DNA from: Marinobacter sp. es.042 | Lineage (GTDB): Bacteria; Pseudomonadota; Gammaproteobacteria; Pseudomonadales; Oleiphilaceae | Assembly (NCBI RefSeq): GCF_900188315.1 | Contig: NZ_LT897781.1 | Span: forward strand, 124,001 to 188,000 | Direction of reading: 5' to 3' | Length of the DNA: 64,000 bases | In this document: positions 44,827-54,082 of the stretch, piece after piece | How positions within the stretch are numbered: the stretch's first letter is position 1 | Layout: the number at the start of each line of letters is the position of its first letter | Program-made: the position numbers and the translations under genes | The notes under the pieces: generated by a model | The model's input: the letters and a program-made list of their open reading frames with translations, nothing else | Told to the model about the DNA's origin: nothing | Database searches by the model: none

Positions 44827-45441
44827 CTATTGAACGCCGTAAACCTCAATAATCGTTTTGGCCAGCTCCAGGTCGTTCTGGTTCGCCAGCGCGAGCTGGT
44901 TCAGTGCCCGGATGGTGGTGTCTTTCTGGGAGGCATCGACACCCAGCAGTTGCACGATGGTGTCCACCTTTTCACCGCCACCGCTTGCCAGCTGGTGGCG
45001 AAACTCTCCGCTGAACGCGATGATGATCTCCTTGATCTGTCGCGGCTTGGAGGTGGAGATCCCGGTCGGGGTGTCAGGCTTTAGGGTGACGAAGTACTGG
45101 TCCGGTGAGAACTCGTGAATGGCCCCTGAAACACCATCGGTAGTGGAACCCAGAAGCCCGCCGATCACGATGTTCCCGAAGAACCAGGGGTTGGTTGTGG
45201 TAGAGAGCTGAGCGGTGTAGGTCTCGTAGCCTTCCTTCTCAAAGGTAATGGACTGGTTGGAGCCCCGGTCCACTGGCACTGTCAGTGGCGTTTTACCGAG
45301 CACTCGGCCGGAAACCGTAACGGTGGCTTCTTCGGGCTCGCTGTTGAAGGTGAGCTTCTGGTCGGTTCCTGAGACGACCGACGCGCAACCGGTCGACAGA
45401 AACGCGATTGCAGCGAGTGTGAGGAGTAGGGAGTACTTCAT
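44827..45441 (-). CDS. PEGA-domain lipoprotein
   Basis: 204 residues. Lipobox LSTGC with Cys19. Residues about 28-75 form a PEGA domain (FNSEPEEATVTVSGRVLGKTP). A hydrophobic glycine-rich loop follows (VIGGLLGSTTDG), then a helical C-terminal part. Cell-envelope role, unknown. Same strand as and just downstream of another lipoprotein, so probably one operon. Confidence 0.82.
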   Translation of the reverse strand: MKYSLLLTLAAIAFLSTGCASVVSGTDQKLTFNSEPEEATVTVSGRVLGKTPLTVPVDRGSNQSITFEKEGYETYTAQLSTTTNPWFFGNIVIGGLLGSTTDGVSGAIHEFSPDQYFVTLKPDTPTGISTSKPRQIKEIIIAFSGEFRHQLASGGGEKVDTIVQLLGVDASQKDTTIRALNQLALANQNDLELAKTIIEVYGVQ

Positions 45442-45477
45442 GATTCTTCCTTGTTGTAGAACGTGGTTCCAGAAACG

Positions 45478-46029
45478 TTATTGCGTGAGGGAGACGTCAC
45501 CGGGCTGGATTTGCAGTTCGGCGAGTTTGTCGAGCAGACCCTGAATGTTGGCTTTGCCGGAGCCTTCGTTGGCCAGTCTCAGGCGCTTGATAGCGGCGAA
45601 TGCATCGGCAATGGTGGCGGTGTAGGGGGCGACAACCGTTTCATTCAGAACCACGGCACCGTTGTTATCGCGGTCAGTGAGGATGTATCTCACGTGGGTG
45701 GTTACCTCGAAGTCCAGACCGAACATGGGTTGGTCAACTTCCAGCAGGAGCGCTTCGAGCTGGTAGCGGCCGGAGCCTGCGAGCAGTCCCTGTTTTTGCA
45801 GGGTTTGCTTCAGGGCACCAGCGAACGCGTCGTTGTCGATTTCAGAAGTCCAGGCGGGGTTTGTTTTTTCACCGCCAGATACGTTGGTGACATCCACATT
45901 GTCTTCCAGGGCTGTGTCGTAGGCCTTCACTGGCCCCTCATACACCATGTTGCCCATTTTGGCGCCGGAGGCGCAGCCGGTGAGGTACAGCAGAGCAGCC
46001 AGCACTGCCAGGATCCTTGCGTTTCGCAC
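45478..46029 (-). CDS. Lipoprotein of unknown function
   Basis: 183 residues from a GTG start with AGGAAT upstream. Lipobox LTGC at about residue 19. The mature part (YQLEALLLEVDQPMFGLDFEVTTHVRY) looks like a DUF-type envelope protein in which each copy has a paired beta sheet. Likely operon with the PEGA lipoprotein. Confidence 0.75.
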   Translation of the reverse strand: MRNARILAVLAALLYLTGCASGAKMGNMVYEGPVKAYDTALEDNVDVTNVSGGEKTNPAWTSEIDNDAFAGALKQTLQKQGLLAGSGRYQLEALLLEVDQPMFGLDFEVTTHVRYILTDRDNNGAVVLNETVVAPYTATIADAFAAIKRLRLANEGSGKANIQGLLDKLAELQIQPGDVSLTQ

Positions 46030-46257
46030 AGTAGATTCCTTCTTACTTAATTGATTATTTTGAGTTATTCCCTGCCGACACGCCGGAGCTTATGGCGGCG
46101 CGCCATGGTAGCTGAGCCTTGGTGAGCTTGCTATGAACTGAGGGGCTAACCGGAGTAAAATCTCGTGAAATGTCACGGAAAGTCCGCTCTGGAGTCTGTT
46201 CCAGTGCTGCGGGCTTTTTGTGTCAGGCACAAAACTTACTATTCAGGGAAGAAATAA

Positions 46258-46890
46258 GTGAATCAAAAAGGCTCTCTCACCTCATGGAACGATGCCAAGG
46301 GCTTCGGTTTTATCACACCGGAAAACGGGGGTGAGCGACTGTTTGCTCACATCAGCGCCTATAAGGGGCGGGGCAGGCCCTTGGCCAGCCGTAAGGTCGT
46401 TTACTCGCAGACCAAAGACGAGAAAGGGCGGTTAAGAGCGGCCAGTTTCCAGTACGCCGGCGTCGCACGTCAACGCGCAGCGGTCGCGCCCGGAGTTTGG
46501 TTTGCGCTGTTGATTGCTGCAGCAGTCGGTGGGGCGGTGTCGACGTTGTATCTTTTGGGCTATGTGCCGGTTCTTTTGCCGGTGGCTTATGGGGTGATGA
46601 GCCTGGTTACCTTTTTGATGTACGCGATCGACAAAGGAGCCGCCGAGAGTGGCAACCGGCGCGTGCCGGAGGGACGGCTACACCTTTTTGAGCTTCTATG
46701 TGGCTGGCCGGGTGCGCTGGTGGGCCAGCAATTCTTTCGTCATAAAACCCGCAAAACCTCGTTTCAGGTGGTCTTCTGGGTTTATGTGATCCTCAATCTT
46801 GCGGTGCTCGGCTGGCTGTTGTTCTGGCCGGATGCCGAGTTTGCGCGGCAGGCGCTGGAGATTAAACCGGTCATGCTCATCAGGATGTAG
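46258..46890 (+). CDS. Cold-shock domain fused to DUF1294 membrane domain
   Basis: 210 residues from GTG 46258. Residues 1-68 are a cold-shock OB fold (KGFGFITPENG, LFAHISAY). About 75-205 is DUF1294 with four hydrophobic segments (MYAIDKGAAESGNRRVPE, GWPGALVGQQ). The fusion is common in proteobacteria. It may link RNA binding to the membrane; function unknown. Confidence 0.9.
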   Translation: MNQKGSLTSWNDAKGFGFITPENGGERLFAHISAYKGRGRPLASRKVVYSQTKDEKGRLRAASFQYAGVARQRAAVAPGVWFALLIAAAVGGAVSTLYLLGYVPVLLPVAYGVMSLVTFLMYAIDKGAAESGNRRVPEGRLHLFELLCGWPGALVGQQFFRHKTRKTSFQVVFWVYVILNLAVLGWLLFWPDAEFARQALEIKPVMLIRM

Positions 46891-46892
46891 TT

Positions 46893-47228
46893 ATGCAGAA
46901 GGTCTGTTCAGAAGAGGCTTTGGCGGACTTGTTGAAGTCCAGCCCTGCGGTGCTGCTTCTATATGGGGGAGCAACCTGTGGCGTCTGTCAGGCCATCAAG
47001 CCTCGGTTGGAGGCGCTGGCCAACGAGGAATTCCCCAAGCTGGCCATCGCTTACATCGATTGTCAGGAGGCCGCCGGTCCATTATGTGCGGCGCAGGGTA
47101 TTTTTTCTCTGCCTGTTGTCCAGCTTTGGTTTGACGGGCAGCGATTCGCGGAATTCGCCAGGGTGTTTTCTATTGGCGATGTACGTTCTGCGCTGGAGCG
47201 GCCCTATGAGCTTATGGCGCAGAACTGA
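46893..47228 (+). CDS. Thioredoxin-like protein
   Basis: 111 residues, thioredoxin fold with the active-site CGVC (GGATCGVCQAIKP) and cis-proline in FSLPVVQLW. No signal peptide, so cytoplasmic. It starts 2 bases after the DUF1294 gene and is probably co-transcribed. Confidence 0.9.
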   Translation: MQKVCSEEALADLLKSSPAVLLLYGGATCGVCQAIKPRLEALANEEFPKLAIAYIDCQEAAGPLCAAQGIFSLPVVQLWFDGQRFAEFARVFSIGDVRSALERPYELMAQN

Positions 47229-47276
47229 ATCGGGCATACGATCTGCTTCTGAGTTGGTCACGCAACACGTCAAAGG

Positions 47277-47957
47277 CTATTCCTTGAGCCGAACGAGCAA
47301 CCGCCCATCCTGGACCTGGATATAGTCCACGCCGGCTGCAAAGGATTGCCAGAACCCCGGGTTGGCACCGAACTCGTTGACCAGATCCACGTTCTTGAGG
47401 TTGCCTAGCCAGGCATTCGGGATGGGAACGCCCATCAGGCTCACTCCCTTTAACTTAACCAGCGGGCGACCGTTGGCAAAGGAGAGTTCAACTCCTGCAT
47501 TTACCCGCACCGTTCTGCCGCCGAGTACAGGGAAACCTTCTTCAAAAGGTACGAGAAGCACCGCGCTCAGAAGATCGTCCGAGAGATCGACGGAAAGTCG
47601 TTGAGCCAGATCCGTGTTGTTGGCGAGCATGCCATTGAGTTCCCGCTCGCTGAAGCGTACCTCCCGGCTGGCACCTTCCTCACTGTAGGGCTCTGGCTTT
47701 AACGGGCCGGCAGATCCACCACCTTGGGTGTCAATCCCCAGGGTGTTCAATTTGCTGTTGAGTGAATCCTGTTCACTGGCATTCAGGGTTACGGGTTCGA
47801 AGTTGTCTGGGAACACATAGTGGCTTAACCACCAGTAACCAATGCCGACAGTGACAACGATGGTAAGCAGGACAATGCCAAAGACATGCAGGCCACTGAA
47901 GCCCTTCTTTGCGGGTGGTCGCGCGGATGTTGGTTTATCGTCGGTTGTTTCATTCAT
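47277..47957 (-). CDS. Single-pass membrane protein, unknown
   Basis: 226 residues from ATG 47957 with AGGTGG upstream. One N-terminal membrane helix (about 27-48) leads to a periplasmic domain of about 175 residues (REVRFSERELNGMLANNTDLA, VELSFANGRPLVKLKGVSLMG). The domain looks like those that sample lipids, but no family is assigned. Convergent with the thioredoxin gene. Confidence 0.7.
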   Translation of the reverse strand: MNETTDDKPTSARPPAKKGFSGLHVFGIVLLTIVVTVGIGYWWLSHYVFPDNFEPVTLNASEQDSLNSKLNTLGIDTQGGGSAGPLKPEPYSEEGASREVRFSERELNGMLANNTDLAQRLSVDLSDDLLSAVLLVPFEEGFPVLGGRTVRVNAGVELSFANGRPLVKLKGVSLMGVPIPNAWLGNLKNVDLVNEFGANPGFWQSFAAGVDYIQVQDGRLLVRLKE

Positions 47958-47994
47958 TGCCAATGCCACCTGATTTCCATTTGAATTCGTTCCG

Positions 47995-48933
47995 TTAGTT
48001 CCGTGCAGCCTTCGGCTTTTCTGCCACCGCCGTCAAACCCTCCCGGAATGTTGTTACGCGAAACTCCGGAAACCGTTTCTTGAACTTGTCAGACACGAAA
48101 ATGTTGTCCACCTCGTAGCGCGGCAACAGCTCCGCTGCATCCCGGACTTGCTGGTTAAGAAACCCAGCCAACTTCAGTTGCCAGCGTTTGAGTATCTTGT
48201 ATTGGCTGTCGGTATGGAAGATCTCACTCGCCAGCTGAATGAACTGTCGGTAGGTCAGGCGCTGGTCATCGCAGGGCAGGTGCCAGGTTTGTCCATAGGC
48301 GCCGGGCGTATTGCCCAGCAGGGCCATGGCACGGCTGGCGTCCGGCGTGTAGATCAGGCTTCGTAGCGTATCGTCGCGAAGAAAGACGGTTGGCTTCTTG
48401 CCGGCTTTCAGCTTGTCGAGGATCGTCGCATTGGTGATGCTTTGAGTTTTTCCGGGGCCGTAGAACTCCGGGGCGCGGCAGGTCATGGCATTCACTCGCC
48501 CTTCGTCCATCGCTTGCATCAGTTCTCTGGCGATGGCGGCTCGAACTTCCCCTTTCGCGCCATTGGGCTGAAACGGCGTCTCTTCGGTTTGGGGTGTTGC
48601 CGTTTGCGGATACATGTAGGTGTTATCGAAAAACACGAGCTTGGCGTTGTGTCGCTCACAGGCCTGAAGGATGTTGCGCATCAGGACGGGCCATTGCTCC
48701 ACCCAGCGCTGGGTGTCCATTGGCAAACCCACGGTTACGTAAACGATGCTTGAGCCCTCAACCGCTTGCAAGGCGTCATCGGCATTCAGCAAGTCCGCGC
48801 TGACCAGCTGGTCGGTATCGTTCACCTTCTGAGGCTTTCGACTGACCATCCGTATGTCACTGGTGAAGTCGCGTTTCAGGCTGAGCGCGAGTTCCCGCCC
48901 AATCTGGCCGCTGGCGCCGAGGATGGTTTGCAT
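47995..48933 (-). CDS. NAD(P)-dependent epimerase/dehydratase (atypical SDR)
   Basis: 312 residues. Rossmann start LGASGQIG, then a sugar-epimerase-like core (FFDNTYMYPQT, RAPEFYGPGKT, IYTPDASRAMALL). The usual YxxxK is replaced by a YM...variant, so it is an atypical SDR of the NAD-binding reductase type. Substrate unknown. Confidence 0.8.
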   Translation of the reverse strand: MQTILGASGQIGRELALSLKRDFTSDIRMVSRKPQKVNDTDQLVSADLLNADDALQAVEGSSIVYVTVGLPMDTQRWVEQWPVLMRNILQACERHNAKLVFFDNTYMYPQTATPQTEETPFQPNGAKGEVRAAIARELMQAMDEGRVNAMTCRAPEFYGPGKTQSITNATILDKLKAGKKPTVFLRDDTLRSLIYTPDASRAMALLGNTPGAYGQTWHLPCDDQRLTYRQFIQLASEIFHTDSQYKILKRWQLKLAGFLNQQVRDAAELLPRYEVDNIFVSDKFKKRFPEFRVTTFREGLTAVAEKPKAARN

Positions 48934-49069
48934 AGGTTTGGCTCCGTAGCTTGTCGAAGGGCAGTGTATACGGAGTGGAAAGATTATCCCAAGCGCAGAA
49001 AACCCTCGAAGACCAGGCCAGACCTATTCTTCGGGCTCCTTTACATCGAGGAATTGCCCCCGAACTCGT

Positions 49070-49483
49070 CTACTGACTCTGCTCACGGGTCTCATTCAGG
49101 AGCTTCCGCTTGATCAACAGCCAATAGCTGTCCTGGCTGACAGACTTGATCATGATGATCCGCACTTTGGTCGGCTCCATCTGGTAATCGAACACATACT
49201 CAAACACGGCGTTGAATTCGCCTGTTTCGACCCCTTTGAAGAAGCGCCCGGAAAACTCGTCGCTGTTGGTGCACGGAGCAACGTCGTTGAAGAAATTCCG
49301 GCCAATCACCTCGTCGGGCTTTCGGCCGGTCAGTTCGGATTCCGCAATGTTGTAACGCAGGATGGTGCCCTCTGCGTCCAGCTCAATGGCGCCGAACATG
49401 AGGTTATCGATTTCGGAGTCGCTCAGGCTGGACATCGCGTTTTCGAGGTCTTCCACTTCAAACTTCACGCGTTTCACTTTCAT
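49070..49483 (-). CDS. pyp: Photoactive yellow protein
   Basis: 137 residues from ATG 49483. A PAS-fold blue-light receptor whose chromophore, p-coumaric acid, is bound to a cysteine. All key residues of Halorhodospira PYP are present two positions later: Tyr44, Glu48, Thr52, Arg54, Cys71 (in DVAPCTNSDEF) and Met102. The N-terminal cap (FEVEDLENAMSSL) is kept. The C terminus is about 10 residues longer. No output domain is fused. The chromophore genes are divergent, 209 bp away. Confidence 0.95.
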   Translation of the reverse strand: MKVKRVKFEVEDLENAMSSLSDSEIDNLMFGAIELDAEGTILRYNIAESELTGRKPDEVIGRNFFNDVAPCTNSDEFSGRFFKGVETGEFNAVFEYVFDYQMEPTKVRIIMIKSVSQDSYWLLIKRKLLNETREQSQ

Positions 49484-49692
49484 TCGGTGCACCCCTTACA
49501 GCAATAGATAGGTTGTCAAACCTTACGTACAAGGCGGGAAATCGGTGCATGGATAAGCGGCTGCTGACAATTTTTTACATAAGCCGCAGCCAGGCGAACG
49601 TCGTTTTTTAACAAATCAGCGTAACCGTTAGTAATTAGGTTCATAAGCATTCTTAGCGCCAGACCTGTATTAAACGCCGTTGAGTACTGACC

Positions 49693-50859
49693 ATGCCGCT
49701 TTCCCGTTCTAATTGCATCGCAACCCTGCAGCACTTGGTGGCTGCGACGCTGGCTGCCGACCGTGGGGTAGCCGTAAACGAATTGCTGCTTGATTTACAG
49801 GCCAGCGACCATTTGCGAGATGGCCCAGCCGCTCTGGATTCTCTGGATGAGTTGGCGGTTGCCCGTCGTGTGACGGAGTTCTTTGAGCTTGAGAAAACCA
49901 GCGCTGAGGAATGGCTGTTGCGGCGCCATCGATTGAGCGAATGGAGTGAACTGATTTGTAACAACCTCAACGATGGCACGCTCGATCAGATCTGGTTCCG
50001 TTCTGGCGGGACCACGGGCGAACCAAAGTTGGTGGCCCAGAGGCTTGCTCACCTTCTTTCGGAAGTCCGGGAAATCAGAGAGATTGTTGGTAATGCCCGG
50101 CGCATCATTGCCCTGGTGCCCCTGCATCATATCTATGGATTCATCTGGGGGCCGCTGCTTAGTGAGGAACTGAACCTGACGCTTATCCACGGTGGAGAGG
50201 CTGTTGAAGAAGCCCATCACAACCTCCAGCATGGCGACCTGCTGCTGGCCGTTCCGGAGTGGTGGCAGTATCTGGGCAGTGCCCGCCATGCGCTGTCGCC
50301 GGGAGTGATCGGCGTGACGTCGACAGCGCCTTGCCCACCGGAGGTTGTTCGGGCGGCTCTGGCGAAGGGCCTGGCGACGATGATTGAGGTGTATGGCGCC
50401 AGCGATACCGGCGGCATTGCATGGCGCACGGAGACCGGGCGTGGCTTTCAGCTATTCCAACATTGGAAGAGGCAGGATGGCGACCATTTGGTGTCTGATG
50501 CGGGCACTGTCGGCCTGCTCCCCGATCACGTTGAATGGCAATCAGAGCGTACCCTGATTCCCCTGCGGCGGCGAGATGAGGCCATTCAGGTAGGCGGCGT
50601 TAATGTCTGGCCAGACCGGGTCAGGGCCTTTATTGAAAGTCACCCCGAGGTCGAGAGCTGTTCTGTGCGTCCGATGGCGACCGACCATGGCAAGCGCCTG
50701 AAAGCTTTCATTGTTGCCGAACATCACGCAAATGATGGGTTGAAAGCCGAACTGCGTGACTGGCTGAAGGCGAGTCTTTCTGCCGCCGAACGCCCCATCA
50801 ACCTGACGCTGGGCGATGCGCTGCCCAGGAACGCCATGGGAAAACTCTGTGATTGGTAA
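49693..50859 (+). CDS. pcl: p-Coumarate:CoA ligase for the PYP chromophore
   Basis: 388 residues, short ANL-superfamily enzyme. The AMP-binding P-loop is FRSGGTTGEPK; YGASDTGG and the hinge region GGVNVWPDRV follow; it ends PRNAMGKL with the catalytic lysine. Activates p-coumarate as its CoA thioester so it can be attached to the PYP cysteine. Its location beside pyp and tal gives the substrate; similar short ligases occur at other pyp loci. Confidence 0.87.
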   Translation: MPLSRSNCIATLQHLVAATLAADRGVAVNELLLDLQASDHLRDGPAALDSLDELAVARRVTEFFELEKTSAEEWLLRRHRLSEWSELICNNLNDGTLDQIWFRSGGTTGEPKLVAQRLAHLLSEVREIREIVGNARRIIALVPLHHIYGFIWGPLLSEELNLTLIHGGEAVEEAHHNLQHGDLLLAVPEWWQYLGSARHALSPGVIGVTSTAPCPPEVVRAALAKGLATMIEVYGASDTGGIAWRTETGRGFQLFQHWKRQDGDHLVSDAGTVGLLPDHVEWQSERTLIPLRRRDEAIQVGGVNVWPDRVRAFIESHPEVESCSVRPMATDHGKRLKAFIVAEHHANDGLKAELRDWLKASLSAAERPINLTLGDALPRNAMGKLCDW

Positions 50860-52420
50860 GTGTGTGGAACTCACCTCCGCGGGTTTGTCGCTGAACCAGC
50901 TTGAAGCCGTTGCCCACGGATTGCCGTTACTTCTGACCGAGGCGGTGGAACGGAATATTGAGTCCAGCCACGATCGCCTCTCTCGTTACCTGCAGGAAAA
51001 CCGCCGCATCTACGGTGTGACCACCGGTTACGGGCCGCTGGCCGATACCCTGGTGGGCAGTGATTATTCCGGAGCGTTGCAGAGAAACCTCATTGCCCAC
51101 TTGAGCGCCGGCGTTGGCGCACCCCTGAGCCGCCTGCAAACCCGCGCTACGATGGCGGCGCGCATCAGTGCCCTGGCGCAAGGCCATTCGGGCATTTCTA
51201 TCGCGGCTCTCAATACGCTCCTGCAGTGCCTGAACCGCGACGCCGTTCCGGTGGTGCCCTCCATGGGCACCGTTGGTGCCAGCGGCGACCTTACCCCGCT
51301 TGCTCACATTGCCGGCGCCCTAATGGGGCAGGGCGAGATGTGTCTGGCGGGCGGTGAGCCCAGGCGGGCCGACGAGGTGTTGCGGAGTATTGGCATCAAG
51401 CCGTTTGAGCCTGGCGGGAAAGATGCCCTGGCGCTGGTGAACGGCACGTCTGCAATGACCGGCATTGCGGGTCTGAATGGTACAGGCGCTGATCGGGCGC
51501 TGCGCTGGAGCACGCTGCTCTGCGCAGGCCATGCTGAAGTGCTTGATGGCCGGTTGGAAGCCTGGCATCCGGCCTTCGGTGAGGTTCGGCCTCATCCGGG
51601 CCAGCAGCGCCTGCACCGATGGTTGAACCTTCTGGTCAAGCCAACAGATCGAAGGTCAGAAGATTCACACACGGTCAGTCCCGGCGAAGTGACCCGCCTG
51701 GACAGCGCCATCCAAGACCCCTACAGCCTGCGCTGTGCACCCCAGCTTTTAGGCGCCGTCAGCGATCAGATCGACTGGCACAACCAGACCGTTCATATCG
51801 AACTGAACAGCGTGACCGATAACCCGATTCTTCCGGACGACCTGGACGGCGTGCTCCATGGCGGCAATTTTTACGGCCAGCACGTGGCGTTTGCCTCAGA
51901 CGCCCTGGCCAACGCTGTTATCACGATGGCCGTGCACGCGGAGCGGCGGATTGCCCGTCTGTGCAACCCACGGCTGAACAAAGGCCTGCCGGCGTTTCTG
52001 CAGCCCGGCAACACGGGGCTTCAGAGTGGCTTTATGGGTGCCCAGGTGACGGCCAGTGCCCTGCTCGCGGAGATGCGCACCAAAGCGATTCCGGCGTCTA
52101 TCCAGTCGATACCGACCAACGGCGATAATCAGGACGTAGTCACCATGGGAACGATTGGCGCCCGCCGCACCGCAGAGCTTTTGGCGTTGTTGAAGAACCT
52201 GCTGGCCATTGATGCGTTAATGGTGGCCCAGGCTGTGGACCTGAGATTGGAGCAAGCCCCGGATTACGCTCCCGGCAATGCAGTTGCCGAATTGCTGGCC
52301 TGGGTTCGCTTGAGGGTGCCCCGGCTGACCAACGACCGCCCTCTGAATCGAGATATCGCCGACCTTGCGCAGAGCATTCAGTTGCCGGGCACTCTAGCGG
52401 ATAATCAACTCCAGGGGTGA
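50849..52420 (+). CDS. tal: Tyrosine ammonia-lyase
   Basis: About 523 residues from GTG 50849, inside the end of pcl; GTG 50864 and ATG 50816 are alternatives. MIO prosthetic group from Ala144-Ser145-Gly146 (VGASGDLTPLAH). His84 in NLIAHLSAGVG occupies the position that selects tyrosine over phenylalanine. That and the pyp-pcl context separate it from histidine ammonia-lyase. Makes p-coumarate from tyrosine. Confidence 0.88.
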   Translation: MIGKCVELTSAGLSLNQLEAVAHGLPLLLTEAVERNIESSHDRLSRYLQENRRIYGVTTGYGPLADTLVGSDYSGALQRNLIAHLSAGVGAPLSRLQTRATMAARISALAQGHSGISIAALNTLLQCLNRDAVPVVPSMGTVGASGDLTPLAHIAGALMGQGEMCLAGGEPRRADEVLRSIGIKPFEPGGKDALALVNGTSAMTGIAGLNGTGADRALRWSTLLCAGHAEVLDGRLEAWHPAFGEVRPHPGQQRLHRWLNLLVKPTDRRSEDSHTVSPGEVTRLDSAIQDPYSLRCAPQLLGAVSDQIDWHNQTVHIELNSVTDNPILPDDLDGVLHGGNFYGQHVAFASDALANAVITMAVHAERRIARLCNPRLNKGLPAFLQPGNTGLQSGFMGAQVTASALLAEMRTKAIPASIQSIPTNGDNQDVVTMGTIGARRTAELLALLKNLLAIDALMVAQAVDLRLEQAPDYAPGNAVAELLAWVRLRVPRLTNDRPLNRDIADLAQSIQLPGTLADNQLQG

Positions 52421-52422
52421 TT

Positions 52423-52590
52423 TCAGTTCCCTTTCTTGAATTTCGCTTTGCAATTCCCGCTCATGCACATGGTGCAGTAATGCTCACGGTCCTCGTGCTT
52501 GGTGCCCTCTGTGATCTTGATGCCACAGCCGTTGCAGAGCAGAACGGCAACGTCGCCTTCAAATTTCACAATAGCGTGTTCGTATTCCAT
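52423..52590 (-). CDS. Small cysteine-rich zinc-binding protein
   Basis: 55 residues from ATG 52590. Cys pairs CNGCG and CTMC plus another Cys (SGNC) suggest one or two zinc sites. Basic tail. Ends 2 bases from the tal stop, convergent. Function unknown. Confidence 0.6.
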   Translation of the reverse strand: MEYEHAIVKFEGDVAVLLCNGCGIKITEGTKHEDREHYCTMCMSGNCKAKFKKGN

Positions 52591-52711
52591 AAGACACCCC
52601 GGTCCTGATTTAAAATGCATCGTGAGTAGTACGGTATTTGCAGCGGGGCAGACCGCTGGCGGGCTGCTACCACCGGCGTGTTTGAGATTAAACCGAGACC
52701 CATTCTATTCG

Positions 52712-53155
52712 TTATTCCAGAACCTTTGGCCAGTTGGCGTCTGCCTGTCGAATGAAGCCCTCTGTGTCCTTCAGCCATCGATCCTGAACTGACTCATTAT
52801 AGTTGAGATACAGCCGGCCATCGCGGATGGCCCAGTGTTGAGGGTCGCCTTTGGCGAGGTAGCCCTGGGCAACCGCCCAGGCGCAGTAGCCGCCGTAGGC
52901 AGGCAAGTAGCGTTCAGGATTGGCTTCGAAGCGCGTCAGGTTCTCTGCACTCGCGAATCGCCAGGTTACGCCCAGGTGCTCTGTGGTGTAGTCGCGCGAG
53001 CCTTTGGCTGGTTTTCCCGTTTCGAAGTAGCTGACTGTGTCGTAGCCGCCTGCTCCTGTGTTGCTCAGCAGGCCGGTGTAGACGGCAGGTTGAGAACCCC
53101 ATGCAGCAGCGGTAAAGAAGAGTGCGAAGGTGATGAATGCCAGTCGTCTGTTCAT
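52712..53155 (-). CDS. YHS-domain secreted protein
   Basis: 147 residues from ATG 53155. Signal peptide ends near AWG-SQ. YHS domain: GGYDTVSYFETGKPAKG, WRFASAENLTRFEANPERYLPAYGGYCAW. YHS proteins are often beside metal-transport genes, but none is here. Transcribed alone. Confidence 0.9.
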   Translation of the reverse strand: MNRRLAFITFALFFTAAAWGSQPAVYTGLLSNTGAGGYDTVSYFETGKPAKGSRDYTTEHLGVTWRFASAENLTRFEANPERYLPAYGGYCAWAVAQGYLAKGDPQHWAIRDGRLYLNYNESVQDRWLKDTEGFIRQADANWPKVLE

Positions 53156-53410
53156 GTCGGTGTCCCCCGAGGGATTTGGTTCTTCAACCGAGAAGCCTGT
53201 GCAGCCTTTTGCCACAAAACACAGCCATGCTGCGCTGGCGATATTGGCGCATGCTGAATCGTTGATGTTTTCTCCCACTCTATGGACACAAACGAGGTGG
53301 TTTTGTTTCGCGCCCTGAAACCTGCGGGTCATAAAAAGATGTGCAGAAGCTGCTTTGCCACTTTCCGTAGCCACAAAATCGGAGGCGGTGAGTAGGGCAA
53401 GACACTGACT

Positions 53411-54055
53411 CTACTGTCGAATAAACGCTTCGGTCAGAACACTCAGGTGGTTTCCCAGTGTGTCGGAGAATTCCACCTGAAACACTGTCAACGGTTCCAC
53501 CTGCATGGCTTTGCGGGCCGGCTCCGGCGGGTGGGACATATGCCAACAGCCAATCAACGCCTGCTGGCACTGCATCAGATACCGAAAACAGGCCGCTTCC
53601 TCCTGGCCTGTCGCTGCAGCGAAGACGGCCGTCAGACGCCGGGACTGTGACAGCAGGAACAGTTTGAACTCCCGGGCCTCCTCTTCGCTCAGGCCGGTTT
53701 CAAGAGCAATGTGCAGGATGGCGGTGAGACCGCAGAACACTGGGTGGGCCAGGATGCGGTCTACAAACTGGTTGGGGAAACTGTCCGGGCCAACGGCTTC
53801 AACGTCTGAAACCCAGCCTGACATTGCGCGGCGATAAACGGCAATGAACAGCAGTTCCTTGCTGCGGAAGTAGCGATACAGTGCCGCTTTGGTGAGCCCG
53901 GTTTCGCGGGCCACATCCGCCAGGGTCAGGCCGTGGAACCGGTGCTCCAGAAACAGCCTTTCCGCCGCATCGAGTATCTGCTGTTCCCGTAGCGCCTTGT
54001 CTGACTCGGTCCGGGCGCGTTGTTTACCACCGCATAGTCTGTGCTTCAAAACCAC
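53411..54055 (-). CDS. TetR-family regulator
   Basis: 214 residues from GTG 54055. N-terminal HTH about 22-68 (ILDAAERLFLEHRFHGLTLADVARETGLTK split across helices, then YRYFRSKELL). The C-terminal ligand domain is variable. Downstream of an SDR gene in the same operon; two copies of a palindromic motif precede the operon and are its probable sites. Confidence 0.88.
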   Translation of the reverse strand: MVLKHRLCGGKQRARTESDKALREQQILDAAERLFLEHRFHGLTLADVARETGLTKAALYRYFRSKELLFIAVYRRAMSGWVSDVEAVGPDSFPNQFVDRILAHPVFCGLTAILHIALETGLSEEEAREFKLFLLSQSRRLTAVFAAATGQEEAACFRYLMQCQQALIGCWHMSHPPEPARKAMQVEPLTVFQVEFSDTLGNHLSVLTEAFIRQ

Positions 54056-54082
54056 CTCAAAATGCTCGTTTGTTGGCCCACA

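Noticed and set aside
50849..52420. Histidine ammonia-lyase (hutH)
   Set aside because: Same family, but the tyrosine-selecting histidine and the pyp-pcl context support tyrosine ammonia-lyase; no other hut gene is near.
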